This document shows, one piece after another, positions 28,017 through 36,302 of a stretch of 64,000 nucleotides of DNA. Source of the DNA: Myxococcales bacterium (GTDB lineage Bacteria > Lernaellota > Lernaellaia > Lernaellales > Lernaellaceae); the NCBI GenBank assembly GCA_012517325.1, contig JAAYVF010000013.1:1-64000 (forward strand), read 5' to 3'. Every line of letters starts with the position of its first letter. Within the stretch, counting starts at the first letter, position 1. The notes beneath the pieces were generated by a model, which saw nothing but the letters and a program-made list of their open reading frames with translations, made no database searches and was not told the DNA's origin. A program made the position numbers and the translations under genes.

Positions 28017-29300
28017 TTACTCCGGGAAAACCATCCGGGTGCGGAAAATGTACGTCGGGCTCAATTGACCCAAGAGCCAGATCGTATCCGGTCCTCGGAG
28101 CGGCGAACTGTAATTGTAGACCCAAAATTCGGCGGCGGAATCTTGCAGCAGACCCGGAAAACAGGTGTCGCCGCGCGAAGGGAAATCCAGCACGAACTCG
28201 ACGCTCAGGGATTCGGGATCAATTCGCCAGAGCGCGGTCCGCTTCGGCGCGATCCAATAATCGAGCTCGTACAGCAGATGTTGCAAAGCCGGCGAAAGGT
28301 CGTCATACCCGAGGTCGTAATCTCCGGTGCCGTTCAGATTGCGTCGCCCGATCAGGTACACTTCCTCGCCGTGCCGGAAAACGAGCGGCGAATCGTACTT
28401 CCGCGGATCGTTGACGCACTCCCAATCGCCCAGGTTGTCGGCCGCGGCCCGGCAGATATTGGTGCCGAAACCGCGTTTGTCGCCCATCTCGTTGCGGCTG
28501 ACCGCCACCAGCGAACCGTCGTCCAGAAAAACGAAATCGGTCTCGGAACTGCCGCCGGTGATGACGACCGGCTGTCCCGGAACCACCGGCTCCCATTGAT
28601 AGCCGTCGGCAGTGGTCAACCAATGAACCTCCATCGGTTCGGGATCGACATCGTAGATGTTCTCGCCGCCGACATAGGTCAGCAGGTACGGCACGTCGTC
28701 GATGACCTTGGCCCGCCAGGGGATGAACCCTTCCTCATAGAAAAATTCCGGCTCCGACCAATCGCCCGGCCCCCGGTACTCGGTGACCATCATGCCTTGC
28801 GGCTGGAAATCGAGCGGGTTCGTGCCGAGAACGGCAAAGTACAAAAACAGCTTACCGTTCCACGATAGCAGGCGCGGTTCGCGCAAGTCGGCCCCCCGGT
28901 GGATGCTCGTCTCCAGATCCCATTGCGCCTGATCGGCGCTGCTGACGACATAGAGCGTGGCCTGGTCGCTCGCGAAATGGGAAGGCGCCGTGCGAAACGC
29001 CAGAAAGACGCGGCCGTCGTGGCGCGTGACGTCCAGGTTGTTGTTGGCCGGCTGCAAATCGACCGCCGCGGGCAGGCCGTCCGACGGCACCACTTTTTCA
29101 GTTGCGGAGAGAACCGGCGGCGCGGGCGTCTCTTCATGGTCGTTGTCGTCGTCGTTGTCGTCGTCGGTTCCGTCCGCGGCGGTGTCGTCGTCGGCCGGCG
29201 AAGGGTCGGCGCAATCGCAATCCTCGTCGGATGAGCAACCCGCGCCGAAACACCAGAGCGACAGAATCAGAAATAGGAACAGCCTGGAGATATTTTTCAT
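28017..29300 (-). CDS. Exported propeller lipoprotein with short Asp-rich linker
   Basis: A 427-aa protein. The signal peptide ends in FGAGC (C22), and C28 and C30 follow closely. Residues 37-54 are an Asp-rich linker. The body consists of beta-rich repeats ('VVSSADQAQWDLETSIHRG', 'EPRLLSWNGKLFLYFAV', 'YDSPLVFRHGEEVYLIGRRN'), recalling the five-bladed propellers of glycoside hydrolase families 32/43/130 or BNR proteins. I cannot place catalytic residues. The architecture (lipidated Cys, acidic linker, surface domain) repeats that of 21506-22768 and 61214-62326. It is divergent from the ATP-grasp gene across a 203-bp spacer. Confidence 0.75.
   Translation of the reverse strand: MKNISRLFLFLILSLWCFGAGCSSDEDCDCADPSPADDDTAADGTDDDNDDDNDHEETPAPPVLSATEKVVPSDGLPAAVDLQPANNNLDVTRHDGRVFLAFRTAPSHFASDQATLYVVSSADQAQWDLETSIHRGADLREPRLLSWNGKLFLYFAVLGTNPLDFQPQGMMVTEYRGPGDWSEPEFFYEEGFIPWRAKVIDDVPYLLTYVGGENIYDVDPEPMEVHWLTTADGYQWEPVVPGQPVVITGGSSETDFVFLDDGSLVAVSRNEMGDKRGFGTNICRAAADNLGDWECVNDPRKYDSPLVFRHGEEVYLIGRRNLNGTGDYDLGYDDLSPALQHLLYELDYWIAPKRTALWRIDPESLSVEFVLDFPSRGDTCFPGLLQDSAAEFWVYNYSSPLRGPDTIWLLGQLSPTYIFRTRMVFPE
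29139..29192 (-). repeat. Asp/Asn codon repeat (short lipoprotein linker)
   Basis: Eighteen codons, nearly all Asp or Asn, lie directly after the lipidated N-terminus of the propeller lipoprotein. This is the shortest of the four such tracts in the window. Confidence 0.75.
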
Positions 29301-29428
29301 TTATTTCCCCTATCCTGACGACCAACCCGGATTATTGTCACCCTGCGCGAGGCATTGGCGCTCGGTCGATGATACACAAACCTTTCAGGCCGGAACAACA
29401 ACCATTTGCCTGACGATCCGGAATTCCC

Positions 29429-29456
29429 TTGACATCATCACCGGCGCCCTTACCAT
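29429..29456 (+). promoter_or_regulatory. Candidate sigma-70 promoter of the ATP-grasp/GNAT operon
   Basis: A perfect TTGACA at 29429-29434 is followed after 16 bp by TACCAT at 29451-29456. Transcription would start near 29463, leaving a 40-base leader before the ATG at 29504. Confidence 0.45.
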
Positions 29457-29503
29457 AGCCTCAAATTTGATCAATCGACGGCGAAACGGATATACCGGCA
29501 ATC

Positions 29504-30580
29504 ATGAAAACGGCTGTTGCCCGCGACGGAAAAAAACGGATCGCGGTCATCCACAATATCGATTTCCTCTCCCGGCCGGCGACCGCCGGGCCCGATGAAC
29601 CTCTGACTTTCGAGGCCGACGCCGAGGTCGCGCAAACCGCCGCCAAAATCGCCGAAATCTTGCGCGCGCAAGGGCACGAAGTAACGATCCTGCAGGCCAG
29701 CGATTCACTGGATCACCTACCCGCCGAATTGCGTCGCCTGAGCATCGAGGTCGTTTTCAACCTGGTCGAGACGCTGGCGAGCGACGCCTCGCGCGAGGCC
29801 GAGCTGCCGCTGCTGCTCGAAGCGCTGCAAATCCCTTATACCGGCAATGGCCCACGGGCTTTGCACCTGGCGCACGCCAAGGACGAGACCAAAAAACTGC
29901 TCGCCGCCCAGGGCATCCCGACGCCGCAAGGCCTGGCGATTCACCGGATCGGCGATCTTTCACCCGCTCTCGTCGCCGGTTTGCGCTTCCCTTTGTTCGT
30001 CAAACCGGCCCGGACCGACGGTTCCATCGGGATCGATCAGGATTCCATCGTGCGCGACTTTTCCGCCTTGCACCGGCGGGTCGCCTGGCTGCTGGAACAC
30101 TTGCCGGCGCCGGCGCTCGTCGAGGAATATCTGCCGGGCAAGGAAATCAACGTGGCCGTCTTTCCCGATCCGTTCGCGGGCCACGTGGTGCCGACCGAAA
30201 TCGTGTTCGATTGCTTTCCGGCCGGGCACGAACCGATCGTCACCTACGATTGCAAGTGGCTTCCCGAATCGCCGGAATTCGCGGCCTATTCCCGCCCGTG
30301 TCGCGACGATCTGCCCGCGGAGCTGCGCGAGGAAATTTTACGGATCGCCCGGACGACGTTTCTCGCGCTGGGCGGCACCAGCTACGGACGCGTCGATATG
30401 CGGCTGAACGAGCAAGGCCGGCCGGCGGTGATCGACGTGAACCCGAACAACGACCTCGACCCCGAAGCCGGCCTGGCGGTCGCCGCGCGATCCGCCGGAG
30501 TCGAATATCCGGATTTGATCGCCCAAATCCTCGCCGGCGCATCCTTGAAGGGAACCCATGAAAATCCGACCCATTCTTAA
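29504..30580 (+). CDS. D-Ala-D-Ala ligase-like ATP-grasp enzyme
   Basis: A 358-aa ATP-grasp ligase. Residues 75-110 ('EVVFNLVETLASDASREAELP', 'ALQIPYTGNG') resemble Ddl, as do 'RFPLFVKPARTDGSIGIDQDS' (ATP-binding loop), 'ALVEEYLPGKEINVAVF' and the metal-binding end 'YGRVDMRLNEQGRPAVIDVNPNNDL'. In true Ddl the first motif is VFNxxEGxxGE; here it is VFNLVETLASD, so another amino-acid or peptide substrate is likely. The last 23 bp overlap the GNAT gene, so the two are co-expressed and probably act in one pathway, for example on a small peptide or an amino-acid conjugate. No strong ribosome-binding site is visible. Confidence 0.85.
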   Translation: MKTAVARDGKKRIAVIHNIDFLSRPATAGPDEPLTFEADAEVAQTAAKIAEILRAQGHEVTILQASDSLDHLPAELRRLSIEVVFNLVETLASDASREAELPLLLEALQIPYTGNGPRALHLAHAKDETKKLLAAQGIPTPQGLAIHRIGDLSPALVAGLRFPLFVKPARTDGSIGIDQDSIVRDFSALHRRVAWLLEHLPAPALVEEYLPGKEINVAVFPDPFAGHVVPTEIVFDCFPAGHEPIVTYDCKWLPESPEFAAYSRPCRDDLPAELREEILRIARTTFLALGGTSYGRVDMRLNEQGRPAVIDVNPNNDLDPEAGLAVAARSAGVEYPDLIAQILAGASLKGTHENPTHS

Positions 30581-31046
30581 ACAAGACCGCGAGCCGTTGG
30601 CCGCCCTGTTGCGCCGCACCGACAATTTCACGTCTGAAGAAGCGGCGGTTGCGCTGGAATTGATCGACGATTCCATCGAACGGCCGGATTCCAGCGGTTA
30701 TCGCTGCCTGGTGGCGCTGGACGAAAACGGTCCGGACGGCTCGGACTACCTGGGATATGTCTGTTACGGCTCGACGCCGATGACGACGCATACCTACGAT
30801 TTGTACTGGATCGTCGTGGACTCGACCCATCGCGGCAAGCATATCGGGCGCCAATTGCTGGCCGCCATGGAGGGAGACTTGCAACTGATCGGCGGCCGGA
30901 TCATCCGCGTCGAAACGTCCTCGCAGGAATCCTATCAAGGCACGATGAAATTCTATGAGAAAGAAGGTTTTGTGGTCGCCGGGCGGATTCCGAATTTTTA
31001 TAAGGACGGAGACGACCTGCTGATTTATATCAAGGCGTTATCATGA
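30558..31046 (+). CDS. GNAT-family N-acetyltransferase
   Basis: A 162-aa acetyltransferase that uses acetyl-CoA. The fold is readable in order: 'MKIRPILKQDREPLAALLRR' (beta1-alpha1), 'LGYVCYGSTPMTTHTYDLYWIVVD' (beta4), the acetyl-CoA pyrophosphate loop 'HRGKHIGRQLLAAME' and 'YEKEGFVVAGRIPNFYKDGD'. The start lies inside the ATP-grasp gene, with AAGGGAACCC immediately upstream as a ribosome-binding site. The tight coupling implies that both act on the same amine-bearing substrate. The end is 29 bp from the convergent kinase gene. Confidence 0.9.
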   Translation: MKIRPILKQDREPLAALLRRTDNFTSEEAAVALELIDDSIERPDSSGYRCLVALDENGPDGSDYLGYVCYGSTPMTTHTYDLYWIVVDSTHRGKHIGRQLLAAMEGDLQLIGGRIIRVETSSQESYQGTMKFYEKEGFVVAGRIPNFYKDGDDLLIYIKALS

Positions 31047-31075
31047 CTGCAGGCCGGCGGCCGCCACGAAGCCGA

Positions 31076-34000
31076 TTAATTCTCCAAGGCCTGGCGAATT
31101 TTTAACGACAGGGTCTCGATCGAAAACGGCTTCTGAATAAAGTGCGTACCCTCTCTGAGCGCCCCTTGGTGTGCGATGATGTCCTCGGTGTATCCCGACA
31201 TATAAACCACTTTCAATTCCGGAATGATCTCCCGCAAGCGATTGTACAATTCCTTTCCGTTTAGGGCCGGCATGATCACGTCGGTGAGCAGCAAGTCGAT
31301 TTTCCGCGCCATGGCGAGACAATGCTCTTGCGCTTCCGAGAGGGTTGCCGCAGCCAGTACCCGGTAACCCAATTTGCGCAGGATCTTTTCCGCCAACCGC
31401 CGGACGGTGTCCTCGTCCTCGACCACCAGGATGGTTTCCCGGCCGGTCGCCAGCGCCGGCGAATGCTCTTCCAAGCGGTCTGATGCACGTTCGGCCGCCC
31501 GCGGCAAATAAATATTGAACGTCGTGCCGATCCCGGGTTCGGAATATACGCCGATCACCCCCCGGTTCTGCTGCACGATGCCATAGACCATCGCCAGCCC
31601 CAAGCCGGTGCCTTTGTCCTTGTCCTTCGTGGTGAAAAACGGCTCGAAGATGTTTTTCAACAAGGTGGAATCCATGCCGATCCCCGTGTCGCTGATGGAC
31701 AACAGCACATAATCGCCCGGAACGATCTCCGGATGATCGGCGCAGAAAAACTCGTCCAACCGGCAGTTCGCGGTCTTGATCGACAGGATGCCCCCGGTCG
31801 GCATGGCGTCGCGCGCGTTCACCGACAGGTTGACCAGAATCTGGTCGATTTGATGCGGATCGGCCATGACCGCCCACAGGTCGGGCGCGGGGTTGAACTG
31901 CAACTGGATATCCTCGCCGATGATCCGCCCGAGCATCCGTTGCGCCCGGCTCAGGACGTCATTGAGGTCGATGATTTTCGGGGCGATCAATTGTTTTCGG
32001 CTGAAGGCCAGCAACTGCTGGGTCAACGCGGCGGCTCGATCGGCGGCGTATTTGATTTCCTGCGCATCCTGAAAGAGCGGATCGGCGGGCGGCAAGGCCA
32101 GCGACAATATTTCGGCATAACCCTGAATCGCCGTCAGCAAATTGTTGAAATCGTGCGCCACCCCACCGGCCAGACGGCCGATTGCTTCCATCTTTTGCGA
32201 TTGCCGCAATTGCTCCTCGAGCTTCCGTTTCTCCTGTTCGGATCGCTTATTGTCGCTGATGTCGATGACCGTGGCGATCACCGCTTTTTCCGCCGGCTTA
32301 CCGATGGACGCCAGGCGAATCCAGGCATCAAACAACACGCCGTCCTTGCGGACCCATTTGGTCTCCGTCTCGCAGTATCCAAGCGGATTGTCCAAATGGT
32401 AAGCGATTTCGCCGACGCGTGCGTATTCTTCATCGCTCGGGTAAAGAACCCTGGCGCTTTGGCCGATCAGTTCCTGTTTGTCGCGCCCGAGCATCGCGGC
32501 CATCGCGTCGTTGTACCAGTCCAGGATGCGATTCCGCACCACGCCAATCCCGATCGGCGAGGAGGAAAAGATCGCCCGCAACGTTTTTTCCGACTCCGCC
32601 AAGGCGTGTTCGGCCTTTTTACGATCGGTGATATCGCGGCTGACGCCGACCATGCCGATCGGCTCGCCCGAATCATCCAGAATCGGCGACTTGATGGATT
32701 CAAAATATTGTATGCCGCCTTCCGGCAAAGGATTTTCCTCTTCGAACCGCAATGGCCGCTTTTCGCGAAAAACGGCTTCGTCGCTACGCCGGCAGTATTC
32801 CGCCAGATCGGGAGGAAACAATTCCGCGTCGGTTTTACCGATCAACTCCTCGGTAGTGCGACCGACCATCCGCTCGAATGCCCGGTTGACCAGCATGTTG
32901 CGGCCTTGCTGGTCCTTGAAATAGACGATGTCCGGGATCGCCTGCAATAGGGTCTGCAAATGGGTGGTCTTTCTGGCCAGCTCCATTTCCGCATTTTTTC
33001 GGTCGGAAATATCGTGCACGATTGACAAAATATGCGGCTCACCCCGGATATCGAGCAATCGGGCGGACATCAATCCGGGCGCGATCCGGCCGTCTTTCAG
33101 CCGGAAGTTAGCCTCGAAATCACGTACGAAGCCATCCTGCCGCAGCCGTTGGATCAGTTTCTCGCGATCCGCCGAGTCCGCCCAGATGTTGATTTCGATC
33201 GAGGATCGACCGATCACATCTTCGCGCGTATAGCCGGTCAGATCGGTAAAGCCTTGATTGACGTCCACATAGAGACCATCGACCAGACGGTTGATATTCA
33301 TCGAATCGGGGCTGGTATGAAACGCCAGGCGAAACAGTTCCTCGCTGCGCGAGGAAGTGTCCTCGAAAAGTTTGCGATCGGTAACATCCAGGAAGACGGC
33401 CAGAATTGCGGACGTATTCCCATTCAAATCGGTCAATGGCCGCGCGGACACGATGATATAGGCCCGCGAACCGTTCGGCCGAACAATTCTCAAATGGTAG
33501 ACGTCCGAATGCCCCGCCACCCGCCGGCGGGTTTGAGCGCGCAGAATCTCCGCGTTTTCCTGGTCCACGAATTCGAAAAAGTTACGGCCGGTCAATCGGC
33601 TGTCGAAAATCCGTTCCGCGGCCGGATTGACGAAAAGGAAATTGTCCTCCAGATCGACGATCCCTACCCCTTCGGTGATTAATTCCACCAACAATCGATA
33701 ACGCTCCTCGCTGGAACGAATCATTTCCTCCGTGCGCTTCCGGTCGGAGATGTCGCGGATGATGACCAGAACGGCTGGACGGCCCTCGAATGGAATGCGA
33801 CTGGCGTGAAAATCGACTTCAACTTGGGTGCCGTCCCGGCGCTTCACCTTGCTTTCCACAATCGCCATATTCCGCTCGCCGCCGGAATACCGACGATAAT
33901 ATTCCTTCACGCGATCCCATTCGTCCGCGGTGAAAAACCGCTCCATTTCCCGGCCGATGATTTCCTCCAGCGAATAGTCCAACAACTCCACCAGACGCGG

Positions 34001-34480
34001 ATTGGCAAAACGAACCCGGCCCGCCTCGACTACGCAAAGGCAATCGCTGGCGGCATCCACCAGGGCGTGATATTTTTCCTCGGACTCCCGGAGTTTGTTT
34101 TCGGTGCTCTTGTATTCGCTGATGTCTTTAATGATTGAAATCGTCCCGAAGAAATCGACTTCCGGAAGTCGGAGCGGTTGCAGTAGCCAATCCAGCCAGA
34201 TTTCTCTGCCCAGTTGATTCACTGAACGGATTTCACCACGCCAGACGTTTGTCCGCTGAAAATCCTCCTGTGCTTTCTCGAAGACCTTTGCCGAACCCTT
34301 GGTAATAAGCACCTCCTGCAGCGGCTTCCCTAAAGCCATGGTTTCTTCGATGCCGAAGAGCCGGATCGCCGCTGGATTCCAATAGATAATGAAGAACTGA
34401 CTATCCGTCACAACGATTGTGTCTTTAAATTCATGAAAAAGATGAAGATGGCGGTAGACTTCCTTGGATGCGATCAACAC
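31076..34480 (-). CDS. Hybrid sensor histidine kinase (6 PAS, HisKA, HATPase, receiver)
   Basis: An 1134-aa soluble kinase. Six PAS/PAC units lie near residues 12-125, 133-252, 258-372, 380-500, 505-628 and 630-748. Most PAC units end in a 'V/I-x-D-I-S/T-D-R/N-K' linker. The phosphoacceptor segment is 'GRLAGGVAHDFNNLL' with H776. The ATPase has 'IDQILVNLSVNARDAMP', 'DTGIGM' and 'GTGLGLAMVYGIV'. The receiver has D1067 in 'LLLTDVIMPALNG'. The start is GTG at 34480, with GAGGCG 8 bp upstream. Its kinase and receiver parts resemble those of 22956-25661, so the two are probably paralogues with different sensor arrays. There is no membrane anchor and no adjacent response regulator. Confidence 0.93.
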   Translation of the reverse strand: MLIASKEVYRHLHLFHEFKDTIVVTDSQFFIIYWNPAAIRLFGIEETMALGKPLQEVLITKGSAKVFEKAQEDFQRTNVWRGEIRSVNQLGREIWLDWLLQPLRLPEVDFFGTISIIKDISEYKSTENKLRESEEKYHALVDAASDCLCVVEAGRVRFANPRLVELLDYSLEEIIGREMERFFTADEWDRVKEYYRRYSGGERNMAIVESKVKRRDGTQVEVDFHASRIPFEGRPAVLVIIRDISDRKRTEEMIRSSEERYRLLVELITEGVGIVDLEDNFLFVNPAAERIFDSRLTGRNFFEFVDQENAEILRAQTRRRVAGHSDVYHLRIVRPNGSRAYIIVSARPLTDLNGNTSAILAVFLDVTDRKLFEDTSSRSEELFRLAFHTSPDSMNINRLVDGLYVDVNQGFTDLTGYTREDVIGRSSIEINIWADSADREKLIQRLRQDGFVRDFEANFRLKDGRIAPGLMSARLLDIRGEPHILSIVHDISDRKNAEMELARKTTHLQTLLQAIPDIVYFKDQQGRNMLVNRAFERMVGRTTEELIGKTDAELFPPDLAEYCRRSDEAVFREKRPLRFEEENPLPEGGIQYFESIKSPILDDSGEPIGMVGVSRDITDRKKAEHALAESEKTLRAIFSSSPIGIGVVRNRILDWYNDAMAAMLGRDKQELIGQSARVLYPSDEEYARVGEIAYHLDNPLGYCETETKWVRKDGVLFDAWIRLASIGKPAEKAVIATVIDISDNKRSEQEKRKLEEQLRQSQKMEAIGRLAGGVAHDFNNLLTAIQGYAEILSLALPPADPLFQDAQEIKYAADRAAALTQQLLAFSRKQLIAPKIIDLNDVLSRAQRMLGRIIGEDIQLQFNPAPDLWAVMADPHQIDQILVNLSVNARDAMPTGGILSIKTANCRLDEFFCADHPEIVPGDYVLLSISDTGIGMDSTLLKNIFEPFFTTKDKDKGTGLGLAMVYGIVQQNRGVIGVYSEPGIGTTFNIYLPRAAERASDRLEEHSPALATGRETILVVEDEDTVRRLAEKILRKLGYRVLAAATLSEAQEHCLAMARKIDLLLTDVIMPALNGKELYNRLREIIPELKVVYMSGYTEDIIAHQGALREGTHFIQKPFSIETLSLKIRQALEN

Positions 34481-34878
34481 GATCTTCGCCTCAACACTTC
34501 TTTAATAGCCGATCCAAAGCATTTTCTCTTCCATTTCAGTTCGGCGGTATTTTCGCGAAGAATGAGTAAAAATTACTACCTTTTTCATCCTCCGCATCCC
34601 TGAAATGTAAGGTTGTCCAAACAAAAAAACTGACCCCAATATGAAAAAAGAAAAGATAAATGGCATTGGAATATACATTTGCTTAATAATATCAATTAGT
34701 TAAGAGACTTTTACAGAAAATGAGCCATTGCGAATAAAAAAAATTATAAAAATTTTAAAAAAAATGTTGACAGCAAAAATAAAAGAAGATATAGAAGATA
34801 CAGATTATATGAAAGCCTATGGATGGGCACTTAAAGAGGCAGTAATCAACACCCTATAAAAGGGAAAGGGAGCAAATA
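34481..34878. other. AT-rich intergenic region (398 bp)
   Basis: No convincing gene. The stretch 34560-34860 is far richer in A and T than the genes on either side, with long A-runs. It contains one near-perfect promoter for the downstream secreted-protein gene (34767-34795) and that gene's ribosome-binding site. The composition fits a strong promoter with an UP-element, or a short laterally acquired segment. Confidence 0.6.
34767..34795 (+). promoter_or_regulatory. Strong sigma-70-type promoter
   Basis: A perfect TTGACA (34767-34772), exactly 17 bp, then TATAGA (34790-34795). A-tracts just upstream could act as an UP element. Transcription from about 34802 gives a leader of about 77 bases to the ATG at 34879. 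Confidence 0.75.
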
Positions 34879-35760
34879 ATGAAGATGCAGAAATTCTACG
34901 TCCTGGCGAGTGTAGTGTTGGCGGTCCTGGCGTTCAGCGCCGTCTCTTATGCCGGAGTGCCGGTCGTCATCGGCGACTACGTTTGGTTCGATGCCAACGG
35001 CAACGGCCAACAAGATGATGGTGCGGATGCGGGTATCAACGACGTGCAGGTTCTGTTCTTCCGCGACTACGACTGCAACGGCATCATCGACGGTTATGAT
35101 GAGCTTTACGACTACGACTTCACCTCGAACGACGCGGCCGGTAATCCGGGCTATTACCAAATCGCCGGCTACAGCAGCTTCTGCTTCGTGGCTTTCCTTA
35201 ATGAAAGCACCGTTCCGGCGGACCTGATCCATACGACGGCGACGGAACTGGGTGTCGGCCAGTCCACCAGTAATCAGTTCTGGGTCGATTTCGGCCTCGG
35301 CTACGAGATCATTCACGAAGCGGATTTTGTCTGCCCGAAGACCATCGGCTTCTGGAAGCAGCAGTTCACCGCCAAGAAATCGGCGAAATACACCCCGGCT
35401 GAAATGGCGGCGATCGTTGACCTGGCGCTCGAGCTGACCCCGGTATTCAATTCTTACGAAGAATTCCCGTACTACCTGAACATCAACGGCAATGCCGGTC
35501 CCTTGGCTCGCGCGAAGAAACAATTCGCGGGCTTGACCCTGAACCTGGCGGCTTACGAACTTCGCAACCAGATCAGCTTCAAGGCCGGTATGCCTGACTT
35601 CGCCGAACTGAATTCGGTTCTGACCGACGCGGAAACCGTTAGCGAAGCGTACACCGAAATCGAGAGCTACATCCTGGACGGCGCGAACCTGGAACTGGCC
35701 AATGACCTGGCCGATGCGTTGAACAACGGCATGGGCCTCAACACGACCTGCGCGGACTAA
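34879..35760 (+). CDS. Secreted protein with SdrD-B-like domain and TIGFWK motif
   Basis: A 293-aa exported protein. The signal peptide is residues 1-25 (cleavage after SYA). Residues 31-145 are an SdrD/Cna-B-type beta-sandwich ('IGDYVWFDANGNGQQDDGAD', then 'DYDCNGIIDGYDELYDY'), whose Asp/Asn pattern suggests calcium binding. Residues 151-163 carry 'VCPKTIGFWKQQF', a motif that recurs in secreted bacterial proteins after such domains. The rest is helical, ending at C291. The start has AAAGGGAG 8 bp upstream and a near-consensus promoter, so high expression is likely. Possibly a cell-surface or matrix protein. The precise role is unknown. Confidence 0.8.
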   Translation: MKMQKFYVLASVVLAVLAFSAVSYAGVPVVIGDYVWFDANGNGQQDDGADAGINDVQVLFFRDYDCNGIIDGYDELYDYDFTSNDAAGNPGYYQIAGYSSFCFVAFLNESTVPADLIHTTATELGVGQSTSNQFWVDFGLGYEIIHEADFVCPKTIGFWKQQFTAKKSAKYTPAEMAAIVDLALELTPVFNSYEEFPYYLNINGNAGPLARAKKQFAGLTLNLAAYELRNQISFKAGMPDFAELNSVLTDAETVSEAYTEIESYILDGANLELANDLADALNNGMGLNTTCAD

Positions 35761-35836
35761 ACGGATTCGGGTTTACCCGGAAGAAGATGGGGTTATGGGG
35801 ATGCGGGCGGTAACCAGAAGCAAAGGGGTAGTTCTG

Positions 35837-35935
35837 ATGAACTTGATTGACAACATGATTGAATACAGCGTGTCCGGTTTGCTGATGTTGCTGCCCGTTG
35901 CATTGATCATGGCGACAATCGTTCGGTTGACGTAG
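35837..35935 (+). CDS. 32-aa hydrophobic peptide
   Basis: A short frame MNLIDNMIEYSVSGLLMLLP continues into a hydrophobic stretch ending in ATIVRLT, one amphipathic or membrane helix in total. AAAGGGG lies 8-9 bp before the ATG. An in-frame ATG at 35801 would give 44 residues. It sits 76 bp downstream of the secreted-protein gene and before a strong terminator at 35979, so it belongs to the same transcript. It could be a small membrane peptide that assists the secreted protein, a toxin-like peptide, or a chance frame. Confidence 0.5.
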   Translation: MNLIDNMIEYSVSGLLMLLPVALIMATIVRLT

Positions 35936-35978
35936 CGAAACAAAATCGCGCCTGACCAAACGTCAGCCATATTTACCA

Positions 35979-36003
35979 GCCCGCTTCGGCGGGCCTTTTT
36001 TTT
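35979..36003 (+). terminator. Rho-independent terminator
   Basis: A GCCCGC stem (35979-35984), TTCG tetraloop and GCGGGC (35989-35994), followed after one base by eight T residues. It ends the transcript of the secreted-protein gene and the 32-aa peptide. Confidence 0.9.
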
Positions 36004-36032
36004 ATTGATCGCGCCAATTACTCGTTTCGTTG

Positions 36033-36200
36033 CTTGGCCGGTCGGCAAACAGGCGATCCTTTATCCCCTGTTTGAAAGAAGGGCTGGGAATAAGCCGCCT
36101 AGGACCTAAACCTTTCACATCGGACGAGCCATTGGAGCGAGCGGGGAATCCCTACGCGGCGGGAACGAAGAGTCGCTTCGGTGGGCGACAACCGGCCGAG
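36033..36200. ncRNA. Possible structured RNA of unknown class
   Basis: The 243 bp between two converging terminators (36004-36246) hold no plausible gene, yet fold into a closed shape. CTTGGCCGG (36033-36041) pairs with CCGGCCGAG (36192-36200). Inside are an 8-bp hairpin CAAACAGG/CCTGTTTG (36046-36053 with 36067-36074) and GTCGC/GCGAC (36173-36177 with 36185-36189). I compared it by eye with 6S, tmRNA, SRP, RNase P and common riboswitches and saw no match. The strand is undetermined and no clear promoter is seen, so this may also be a degenerate mobile-element remnant. Confidence 0.3.
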
Positions 36201-36230
36201 GAGACGAGCCGGCAAACAACGCGAGAAAAA

Positions 36231-36298
36231 ATACGGTTTAAATACAACAAGGGCAGGCTTCTCAGCCTGCCCTTGTAATCGACTTTATACGGTTTAAA
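36231..36298. repeat. 13-bp inverted repeat flanked by 12-bp direct repeats
   Basis: ATACGGTTTAAA occurs at 36231-36242 and 36287-36298. Between them lies a perfect 13-bp hairpin (ACAAGGGCAGGCT at 36247-36259, TCTC loop, AGCCTGCCCTTGT at 36264-36276). The hairpin could terminate the HTH-PilZ gene, which ends at 36303 on the minus strand, but it lacks a proper T-run. The direct repeats give it the look of an inserted miniature element. Confidence 0.6.
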
Positions 36299-36302
36299 CC
36301 GA

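Noticed and set aside
36033-36200. 6S RNA, tmRNA, SRP RNA or RNase P RNA in the gap
   Set aside because: None of the conserved cores of these RNAs could be found by eye on either strand; kept only as an unclassified candidate.
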